This document shows positions 56,678 to 64,000 of a stretch of 64,000 nucleotides of DNA, one piece after another. Position numbers and translations under genes: made by a program. Below the pieces are notes generated by a model. The model made no database searches. It was not told the DNA's origin and was given only the letters and a program-made list of their open reading frames with translations. The stretch spans positions 1 to 64,000 of the forward strand of contig VBIW01000035.1 in the NCBI GenBank assembly GCA_005880915.1, in the 5' to 3' direction. This stretch comes from Chloroflexota bacterium (GTDB lineage Bacteria > Chloroflexota > Dormibacteria > Dormibacterales > Dormibacteraceae). Position 1 is the stretch's first letter; each line of letters begins with the position of its first letter.

Positions 56678-58390
56678 CTACATTCCCAAAAGAGACTGAA
56701 CGCGCAAGGCAACGGACAGGTTCAAGCGCGTTTCGGGGTCTTCGAGGTCCAGGCCGGTGATCTCGCGGATGCGGTCGAGGCGGTACCGGAGCGTGTTGGG
56801 GTGGACGCGCAGGCGGTGCGCGGCCTGCTGCTGCTCGCCGGTTTCAAGGTAGGCGCGAAGGGTTGCGACGAGCGCGCCTTTGCGCGCGCTGTCGTGCTCA
56901 ATCAGCGGGCCGAGGTGGCGCCGGCTGTAGTCGACCAGCCGCTCGTCGCTGACCGCGGCAAGCAGACCGGTGAGTCCCAGCTCAGGCACCGCGACGACCT
57001 GACCCCAGCGCTTGAACCGGGCCAGCGACTCCATCACTGAGGTCACCTCGCGGAGCGAGCCGGCCACCGCGCCCGGGGCCTCGGCAGGTGCGCTAAAGCC
57101 CACCGACACGGTGAAGCCGGGCTTCCAGTCGGCCACTGCCTGGCGGATCTGCAGGCCGAGGGCGTGGCTGCGTGCCTGGTGGTCGCCCGGCTCGGTGCCG
57201 AGCGGCAGGAGCGCCACCACCTGGTCGGACCTGCCCTGGACCAGGGCGCGCGGGTAGGACGCGCGAACCACCCCGGTCACCCGCCGCAGAAACTCACGCT
57301 TCAGGGCCTGGATCGCGTCCTCGGAGATCTGGCGGGCCCGGTTGAAGCCGCGGAAGTCGTCGATGTCGACCAGCACGACGATGTGGCTGCCGTGGAGCGG
57401 GTAGCCGAGGTGGCGCGCGCGCCGCTGCGCTGCAGCCTCGTCGCCGTAGGTGCCGTGGAGGAGGTCCTCGAGGTACTCGCCACGGACCCTGCCTTCGACT
57501 TCGGACAGCTCGCGCTCCTTGGCGATTGACAGCGCCAGCACCAGGGCGGCCTGCTCGATCGCCATGAAGGCGAGCTCCTCGTTCTGTGGCGGGTGATCCA
57601 GGACCGAGATGTAGCCGAGCACCTGGTTGGAAGACAGGATGGGCGCGATAAGCCGCTCGCGGGACATGCCGAGGTGAGGGAACGCCGGCACCTTGAGCGG
57701 GCCGCGCCTGGCCTCGACCTCGCGCAGCATGCGCTGGATCTGCGGGTCGAAGAGCACGCGCTGCGGCGTGCCCTGCCGGGCGATGGTCTCCTTGCGGTGC
57801 GGGTCGGCGCTGCCACCGGCATGGGCCAGGAGATGGAAGCTCGCGTCCTCGACCGAGACAGCGCTCTCCAGCAGGTCGGCCAGAGTGCGGCAGATCTCGT
57901 TGACTCCCTTGCCGTCCAGGACCAGCTCGGTGAAGCGGCGGTGGATCTCGATCGATCGCTTCAGGCGCCAGTGCTCAGCGTTGATGATCCTCTCGAGGAG
58001 GGGCGTCATCAGGTCGACGAACTGGACGTCGGAGGCGATCGTGAAGAGGGGCACCTTCAGGCGGTCTGCCTCGGAGACCATCTCCGGAGGCAGCTTGCGG
58101 AGGTAGGGCAGCGGCCTGACCACAAGGCCGACGCCACCACCCTCGGCGATTCTCCCGACAAGGCGTATCTGAGCCGCGATGTCGTCCTTGATCGGAAAGC
58201 CGGTCGTGAACATCAGGTCGCCCGCCCTGGGCTGGACTTCGGGGGTCTCCATGCTTCGGACCCACTCGATGGGCCGGTCGAGGCCGTCTTCGCCGGCGAC
58301 GAGCTTGGCCTGAGCGAGCACCGAATGCATCGCCTCGCGCACAGTCGGTCGGGGCTCCCGGACCTCTGGCTCGACCCGTTTTGTGGCCAT
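56678..58390 (-). CDS. PucR-family transcriptional regulator
   Basis: N-terminal PucR-like domain (RPIEWVRSMETPEVQPRAGDLMFTTGFPI), C-terminal HTH (LRAYLETGEQQQAAHRLRVHPNTLRYRLDRIREITGLDLEDPETRLNLSVALRV). Confidence 0.9.
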   Translation of the reverse strand: MATKRVEPEVREPRPTVREAMHSVLAQAKLVAGEDGLDRPIEWVRSMETPEVQPRAGDLMFTTGFPIKDDIAAQIRLVGRIAEGGGVGLVVRPLPYLRKLPPEMVSEADRLKVPLFTIASDVQFVDLMTPLLERIINAEHWRLKRSIEIHRRFTELVLDGKGVNEICRTLADLLESAVSVEDASFHLLAHAGGSADPHRKETIARQGTPQRVLFDPQIQRMLREVEARRGPLKVPAFPHLGMSRERLIAPILSSNQVLGYISVLDHPPQNEELAFMAIEQAALVLALSIAKERELSEVEGRVRGEYLEDLLHGTYGDEAAAQRRARHLGYPLHGSHIVVLVDIDDFRGFNRARQISEDAIQALKREFLRRVTGVVRASYPRALVQGRSDQVVALLPLGTEPGDHQARSHALGLQIRQAVADWKPGFTVSVGFSAPAEAPGAVAGSLREVTSVMESLARFKRWGQVVAVPELGLTGLLAAVSDERLVDYSRRHLGPLIEHDSARKGALVATLRAYLETGEQQQAAHRLRVHPNTLRYRLDRIREITGLDLEDPETRLNLSVALRVQSLLGM

Positions 58391-58490
58391 GCGGGCAAGC
58401 TTAGGATGTGAACGGACGACAAGCAAGCTCGGTTGGGGCTTGTGCGGCGGGCACTAGAAGGATTTCGACGCGCTGCGTTAAATTTCGAGC

Positions 58491-58685
58491 ATGACCTACG
58501 AAGAGGCCCCGGCTTGCGACCGGCACGACTCTCAGGTTCGGTTGCAGCTGCGCACGATGCACTCAGACGCGGCGCGACCCGACGTGTTGGTCGGACTCTT
58601 CGAGTGTCCCGAGTGCGGCCACGAGCGCTGGCTGCCGATGAAGACCAGCTACGAGGAAAGCGAAGCCGCAATCTCGGCGGCTTAG
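58491..58685 (+). CDS. Small zinc-ribbon-like hypothetical protein (64 aa)
   Basis: MTYEEAPACDRHDSQ...VGLFECPECGHERWLPMKTSYEE. Confidence 0.5.
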   Translation: MTYEEAPACDRHDSQVRLQLRTMHSDAARPDVLVGLFECPECGHERWLPMKTSYEESEAAISAA

Positions 58686-58694
58686 CGGTTTAAG

Positions 58695-58817
58695 CGCAGC
58701 CCCTCAGGCGCTTCGCGCCAGCTCCCCATAAATGGGGAGCAGCCACCTCCCCATAAATGGGGAGCAGCCACCTCCGCATGAATGGGGAGCAGCCACCTCC
58801 CCATGAATGGGGAGGAG
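58695..58817. repeat. Family-B palindromic repeat array (four CTCCCCATnAATGGGGAG units at 58720, 58747, 58772, 58797)
   Basis: Units read directly, 25-27 bp spacing; preceded by the same GCCCCTC.GGCGC.TTCG.GCC module seen at 25571. Confidence 0.8.
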
Positions 58818-58818
58818 C

Positions 58819-61527
58819 TTAATTCCTGGCGATCAGCTCTCTCAGGACCAGGGGCAGGATGCCGCCCTGGTGGAGGTATCCAACCTCTGTTTCGTTGTCG
58901 ACGCGCGCTCGGGTCCTGAAGCGCTTGACCTTGCCATCGTCGCCCACCGCCTCGACGTCGACTTGCTGCAGCGGCTTGATCTGAGCCAGGCCGTGGATCG
59001 TGTAGCGCTCTCGTCCGCTCAGGCCCAGCGATTGCGCGCTCTCGCCCGCTGCGAACTCGAGCGGGAGGAGGCCCATCCCGACCAGGTTCGAGCGATGGAT
59101 GCGCTCGAAGCTCTCCGCGATCACCGCACGCACACCAAGGAGGAGCGGGCCTTTCGCCGCCCAGTCGCGTGAGGAGCCCGAGCCGTATTCCTTGCCGGCG
59201 ATGACGATGAGCGGCACACCCTCACCGCGGTAGCGCTCCGCGGCTTCGAAGATGGTCGTTTCCTCTCCGCCAGGCAGGTGTACGGTCCAGTAGCCCTCCC
59301 GCTCGACGAGCTTGTTGCGCAGGCGGATGTTGCCGAAGGTGCCGCGAGCCATCACCTCGTGGTTGCCGCGCCGCGCGCCGTAGCTGTTGAAGTCGGTCCT
59401 CTCCACGCCGTGCCCGATGAGGTACTTGCCCGCGGGGCTGTCGATTGGAATCGCGCCCGCGGGTGAGATGTGGTCGGTCGTCACCGAATCGCCCAGCACC
59501 GCGAGCACCCGCGCGCCATCGACATCGCGCAGCGCCGGCGGCTGCGGGCCGAAACCTTCGAAGTACGGCGGTTCTTTGACATAGGTCGAGCCCTCGTCCC
59601 ACTGGAAGATCGGGCCGGTCGGCGAGCTCATCTTCTTCCAGTGCTCGTCGCCTTCGAAGATGTGCGAGTACTCGCGCTTGAACATCTCCTGCTTGACGCA
59701 TTGCTGGACGACGGCGTTCACCTCTTCCTGGGCCGGCCACAGCTCGGACAGCATCACCGGCGTGCCGTCATTTGTGTGCCCGATGGGGTCCCTGGTGAGG
59801 TCGATGTTCACTGTGCCGGCGAGCGCGTAGGCGACGACGAGTGGAGGTGATCCCAGGTAGCTCGCCTTGACGAGCGGGTGGATGCGGGACTCGAAGTTGC
59901 GGTTGCCGGAAAGGACGGCGACCACGCTGAGGTTCTCTTTTGTCACCGCCGCCTCGACCTCGGGACTTGCGAGCGGGCCGGAGTTGCCGATGCACGTGGT
60001 GCATCCGTAGCCGACGAGGTAGAAGCCCAGCTTCTCGAGAGGTTCCATCAAGCCCGCCGTGTTGAGGTAGTCGGTCACGACGCGCGACCCAGGAGCAAGG
60101 CTCGTCTTGACATATGGATGGACGGTGAGCCCGCGCTCGACCGCATTCTTCGCCAGCAAACCGGCGGCGACCATGACCGACGGGTTCGAGGTGTTGGTAC
60201 AGCTGGTGATGGCCGCGATCACCACGCAGCCGTTCTCGAGCTTCGCGGTCGGTTCGGCGGCCACCGCGACCGCGGCGCGTCCGTCGATCGGCCCGCCTTC
60301 CTCGGTGAGTCGCGAGATCGCGTCAGGGCTCGGCTTGGGGCTGTTGGCGAACGCGGAGGTGAAGCTCTCCCAGACTTTGGGCAGCGGCGCGCGGTCCTGC
60401 GGCCGCTTCGGGCCGGCGAGGCTTGGCTCGACCTGCGTCAGGTTGAGCTCGAGCAGCTCGGTGAACTTCGGGATTGCGTCACCGTCCTTGCGGTAGAGGC
60501 CCTGCTCTTTGCTGTAGCTCTCGACCAGGTCGATCTGCTCGCGGCTGCGGCCGGTGATCTCCAGGTAGCGCAGTGTCTGCGCGTCGACAGGGAACAGCGC
60601 CGATGTCGCCCCGTACTCGGGGCACATGTTGCTCATCGTGGCGCGGTCGGGAACCGAGAGGCTCGACAGACCGTCGCCGCAGAACTCCACGAACTTCTCC
60701 ACCACGCCGTGCTTGCGCAGCATCTCGGTGAGAGTCAGCACGAGGTCGGTTGCGGTCGACCCCGCGGGCAGAGCGCCGTGGAACCGCACGCCGACAACGA
60801 TGGGCGTCGCGAGATAGGCCGGCTGGCCGAGCATCGCGGCCTCCGCCTCGATGCCGCCGACTCCCCACCCGAGCACGCCGAGGCCGTTGACCATCGTCGT
60901 GTGCGAGTCGGTGCCCATGAGCGTGTCGGGGATGGCGACCCTGCGACCGTCGACGTCGCGAACCTGCACCACCTTCGAGACATACTCGAGGTTGACCTGG
61001 TGGCAGATGCCCATGCCGGGCGGCACCAGCGAGAAGTTGTGAAACGCTTGCTGCGCCCATCGCAAAAGCGAGTAGCGCTCGCGATTGCGCTCGATCTCCT
61101 TCTCAATGTTGCGTGCGTATGAGTCGCGGAATCCAAACGAGTCGACCTGGACCGAGTGGTCGATGATGAGGTCGACCGGGACCAGGGGGTCGACCTTCCC
61201 GGCGTCCTTGCCCGCCCGCTGCATCGCCGATCGCATCGCCGCCAGGTCGACCACGGCCGGCACGCCGGTGAAGTCCTGCATCAGGACGCGCGCGGGCAGG
61301 AACGGAAGCTCGCTGCCGGGGGTCTGTTCCGGCCACTTCGCCAGCGCGTCGATGTTGACTTCTTCGGTGGTGCCCGCCTCGGCGAGCCGGATGAGCCCTT
61401 CGAGGAGGACCTTAACGGTCATCGGCAGGCCGGTGGGATCGTGGAATCCAGCCTTCGGGAGTGCGCTGAGGGGGTAGAACTCGATCCCCGATCCACCCAG
61501 CCGCGCGCGCTGAATCACAGAAGGCAA
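58819..61527 (-). CDS. acnA: Aconitate hydratase
   Basis: 902 aa; TSCTNTSNPSVMVAAGLLAKNAVERGL, GYGCTTCIGNSGPL, GKEYGSGSSRDWAAKGP. Confidence 0.96.
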   Translation of the reverse strand: MPSVIQRARLGGSGIEFYPLSALPKAGFHDPTGLPMTVKVLLEGLIRLAEAGTTEEVNIDALAKWPEQTPGSELPFLPARVLMQDFTGVPAVVDLAAMRSAMQRAGKDAGKVDPLVPVDLIIDHSVQVDSFGFRDSYARNIEKEIERNRERYSLLRWAQQAFHNFSLVPPGMGICHQVNLEYVSKVVQVRDVDGRRVAIPDTLMGTDSHTTMVNGLGVLGWGVGGIEAEAAMLGQPAYLATPIVVGVRFHGALPAGSTATDLVLTLTEMLRKHGVVEKFVEFCGDGLSSLSVPDRATMSNMCPEYGATSALFPVDAQTLRYLEITGRSREQIDLVESYSKEQGLYRKDGDAIPKFTELLELNLTQVEPSLAGPKRPQDRAPLPKVWESFTSAFANSPKPSPDAISRLTEEGGPIDGRAAVAVAAEPTAKLENGCVVIAAITSCTNTSNPSVMVAAGLLAKNAVERGLTVHPYVKTSLAPGSRVVTDYLNTAGLMEPLEKLGFYLVGYGCTTCIGNSGPLASPEVEAAVTKENLSVVAVLSGNRNFESRIHPLVKASYLGSPPLVVAYALAGTVNIDLTRDPIGHTNDGTPVMLSELWPAQEEVNAVVQQCVKQEMFKREYSHIFEGDEHWKKMSSPTGPIFQWDEGSTYVKEPPYFEGFGPQPPALRDVDGARVLAVLGDSVTTDHISPAGAIPIDSPAGKYLIGHGVERTDFNSYGARRGNHEVMARGTFGNIRLRNKLVEREGYWTVHLPGGEETTIFEAAERYRGEGVPLIVIAGKEYGSGSSRDWAAKGPLLLGVRAVIAESFERIHRSNLVGMGLLPLEFAAGESAQSLGLSGRERYTIHGLAQIKPLQQVDVEAVGDDGKVKRFRTRARVDNETEVGYLHQGGILPLVLRELIARN

Positions 61528-61702
61528 AGATACGCCCTCCCCGGATTCGTCCTCGAACAGCGGCCGAATTCGTCCTTGACAGGAATCAAGGCCCGGACTA
61601 GATTCCGCTAAACCGTTTTACTCCCCACCTTTAACCGTGTCCCTTAAGCGGGGTGGGGCACCGGGCGGTCTGGCCCGGCACTCAAGGAGGATGGAAGCTT
61701 TG

Positions 61703-62950
61703 ATGGTCCCGAGTAGATGGGGTAAATCTGCGGGGGTAGCCCTGCTCGCGATGCTGACCATGGTGGTCGCCGCGTGCGGCGGGACCACCCCGAACAACAG
61801 CCCGACGCTCACCCGCAGCGGCACGATCACCATCTGGCACAACTGGGAAGGCACCTATCTCGACGCCAAGAAGGCGATCTTCGACACTTACTCGAAGCAG
61901 TACCCGAACGTGACCATCAACCTCGTCCACAAGCCAGACCTCACCAGCGCGGTGACGACGGCGGTTCCCGCAGGCCAGGGCCCGGACGTCATCGCGTGGG
62001 TCGATGACGTGGTCGGGAAGTTCGTCAAGCTCGAGATCATCAAGCCGATCGATGGGATCGACGGTGTCGACATGAGCTACATGAACGCCAACTTCAGCAA
62101 GGCCGCGGTTGACGCGGACACCTTCGATGGAAAGATCTACGGCATGCCGGAGACGGTCGAAGCGATCACGATGATCTACAACAAGGACCTGATCACCGCA
62201 GACAAGCTGCCCAAGACCACCGACGACCTGCTCGCCCTCGCCAAGTCGTACCCGCAAGCGCACACCGGCATGTACGGCGTGGTCTGGAACACCCGCAACG
62301 ACGCGTACTTCAACGCACCGTGGATCTACGGGTTCGGCGGCTACTACGTGAAGGCCGACGGCACCGATGGACTGACCACGGCCGGTACCAAGGCAGGATT
62401 CAACTACATCTCCAGCTTCCGCGGCTCGATCCCGGCAGGGGTCGACTACGGCGTGGCCGACACCCTGTTCAAAGAGAAGAAGGCCGCGATCATCATCAAC
62501 GGTCCGTGGTCGGTCGCCGACTACGGCAAGGCCGGCGTCAACTTCGGCCTCGCCACCCTGCCCACCGCGAATGGAAAGGCCGTCTCACCGTTTGTCGGCG
62601 TCAAGACCCTGATGGTCTCGGCGAACGCGGCAAACCCGGCGCTGGCGGTTGACGTCATCAAATGGTTCGACAACAAGGACAACGAAATCGCGCAATCCGT
62701 CGCCAACAAGGAAATCCCGGCCAACAAGCTGGCCCTGGCGGACCCAACGGTCCAGGCGATCGCTGAGGTCAAGGGGTTTGGCGCTCAGGTGGCCAACGGC
62801 GTGCCGCTTCCCAACACTCCCTTCATGGGCGCGCTCTGGGACCCGGTCGCGAAGGCGCTCGAGGCGGTATGGACTGGAAAGCAGTCGGTCGACTCAGCGC
62901 TCAACGACGCGCACACCGCGGCGCAAAACAACATCGCGCAGCTGAAGTAA
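61703..62950 (+). CDS. ABC transporter extracellular sugar-binding lipoprotein (maltodextrin-type)
   Basis: Lipobox MLTMVVAACGG; ITIWHNWEGTYLDAKKAIFDTYSKQYPNVTINLVHKPD...QGPDVIAWVDDVVGKF; SD aaggagg at 61684. Confidence 0.9.
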   Translation: MVPSRWGKSAGVALLAMLTMVVAACGGTTPNNSPTLTRSGTITIWHNWEGTYLDAKKAIFDTYSKQYPNVTINLVHKPDLTSAVTTAVPAGQGPDVIAWVDDVVGKFVKLEIIKPIDGIDGVDMSYMNANFSKAAVDADTFDGKIYGMPETVEAITMIYNKDLITADKLPKTTDDLLALAKSYPQAHTGMYGVVWNTRNDAYFNAPWIYGFGGYYVKADGTDGLTTAGTKAGFNYISSFRGSIPAGVDYGVADTLFKEKKAAIIINGPWSVADYGKAGVNFGLATLPTANGKAVSPFVGVKTLMVSANAANPALAVDVIKWFDNKDNEIAQSVANKEIPANKLALADPTVQAIAEVKGFGAQVANGVPLPNTPFMGALWDPVAKALEAVWTGKQSVDSALNDAHTAAQNNIAQLK

Positions 62951-63005
62951 GTAGGGAGGACACGAGGACGGTGGCATTTCCGCCGCCGTCCTCGGTCATT
63001 CACGC

Positions 63006-63917
63006 TTGAATCGGACGAGCGCCCGACTAACGCTGACCTACCTGTCCCCGATGATCATCGGGGTCAGCCTGATCAGCCTTTTTCCGATCATCTACAACGT
63101 CTACATCTCGTTCACGAACCAGAACCTCTATCACTTCAGGCACTACTCCATCGTCGGCTTAGTCAACTACGGAAAGCTGTTCAAGGGACTCGACGCCGAC
63201 TTCTTCATCGTCCTCGCGAGGACTTTCCTGTTCGTCGGGGTCTGCATTCCTCTCTTCCTCATCGTCGGGATGCTGACGGCTCTCGCCGTCAATCACCCGT
63301 CTGTGCGCTGGAAGCCGTTCTGGCGCGTGGCCCTGATCGTGCCCTGGGCGGTGCCGACCTACATCACGGCGTTGGTGTGGAAGTTCTTCTTCAACGGAGA
63401 GTTCGGAACGTTGAACCAGCTTTACCGCGTAGTCGCCGGGCCTCAGGCTGGACTTCCGTGGCTGACCGATCCGAACTGGGCATTTGGATCCGTCGTGCTG
63501 GCCAACGTGTGGATGTCCTATCCCTTCTTCATGGTCGTCATCCTCGGGGCGCTGCAGAGCATCCCGAGCGATATGTACGAGGCCGCCGCGGTCGACGGCG
63601 CGGGCGCGTGGCGCAAGTTCTGGCGCATCACGGTGCCTCTCCTGAGGCCGGCCATTCTTCCGGCGACAATCCTGAGCGCCATCGTCACTTTCAACGTCCT
63701 CAACACTGCCTACCTCATCACCCAGGGCGGACCGTTCTCCAGCGCGGCGAAGCCGGGTGCCACCGACTTCGTGATGGTCTACGCGTTCAGGAACGCCTTC
63801 CTGCTCTTCAACTACAGCTACATCGCAGCGTTCGCCGTGGTGATCTTCTTCCTGCTGTTCACGGTCACCATGGGCAGCCTTCGCTTCACCGGCCTGATCC
63901 AGGAGGACGCTCGATGA
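63006..63917 (+). CDS. ABC transporter permease (MalF-like)
   Basis: MIIGVSLISLFPIIYNVYISFTNQNLYHF...EAAAVDGAGAWRKFWRITVPLLRPAILPATILS (EAA loop). Confidence 0.92.
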   Translation: MNRTSARLTLTYLSPMIIGVSLISLFPIIYNVYISFTNQNLYHFRHYSIVGLVNYGKLFKGLDADFFIVLARTFLFVGVCIPLFLIVGMLTALAVNHPSVRWKPFWRVALIVPWAVPTYITALVWKFFFNGEFGTLNQLYRVVAGPQAGLPWLTDPNWAFGSVVLANVWMSYPFFMVVILGALQSIPSDMYEAAAVDGAGAWRKFWRITVPLLRPAILPATILSAIVTFNVLNTAYLITQGGPFSSAAKPGATDFVMVYAFRNAFLLFNYSYIAAFAVVIFFLLFTVTMGSLRFTGLIQEDAR

Positions 63918-64000
63918 CGGTGCGCCCCGCAGAGCTTGACGCGCCCCTGGTCGCAAGGCCGAGGACGGCGACCGAGCCTGGCGTCGGTGCGCGCGGACGG
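63914..64000 (+). CDS. Start of a downstream gene, probably the second (MalG-like) permease; truncated by window end
   Basis: ATGA overlap with the permease stop; MTVRPAELDAPLVARPRTATEP...; identity inferred from operon position. Confidence 0.5.
   Translation, partial: MTVRPAELDAPLVARPRTATEPGVGARGR

Noticed and set aside
58720-58814. Possible CRISPR array
   Set aside because: Units are short palindromes with 25-27 bp periodicity and no unique spacers; no cas genes nearby
59878-61122. 414-aa plus-strand ORF
   Set aside because: Antisense to acnA; composition typical of shadow ORFs

Overview
High-GC (roughly 65%) 64 kb bacterial chromosome segment, monoderm-like gene content (possibly Chloroflexota/Dormibacterota-like; taxonomy is inference). 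Nearly all of it is coding. Left to right: the 3' end of an IS30-type transposase and two divergent C39-like peptidase paralogs; a flippase; PBP1A; tig-clpP-[solo ClpX-type zinc finger]-clpX; a secreted GH25-like protein; valS; a four-gene complex-I-like membrane module with no catalytic subunits; mreBCD-mrdA-rodA; rplU-rpmA-obg-nadD-rsfS; a Tad/Flp pilus locus; a dense signalling island (31.7-46.9 kb); a GT4 glycosyltransferase with a structured leader; two Gfo/Idh/MocA oxidoreductases; gltB; a PucR-type regulator; acnA; and a sugar ABC transporter running off the right edge. Main finding: a single uninterrupted 1605-aa ORF (31747-36564, -) that fuses a complete TadA/CpaF pilus-motor ATPase to a class III nucleotide cyclase with intact catalytic motifs, then an AAA-type NTPase and a helical repeat-like tail. 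It sits next to a split two-component/partner-switching cluster: orphan HisKA, RsbW-like ATPase, STAS protein, REC-PP2C, REC-GGDDF and an HK-REC-Ser/Thr kinase operon. Also notable: a stand-alone ClpX zinc-finger protein coupled to clpP, an orphan NuoL/N-like membrane operon, paired TTTGGNNCCAAA palindromes in a divergent promoter, palindromic repeat families between convergent genes (one palindromic element appears inserted in-frame inside gltB), a leader with a putative 10-aa ORF, and several genes whose conserved N-termini lie upstream of any ATG/GTG/TTG codon.
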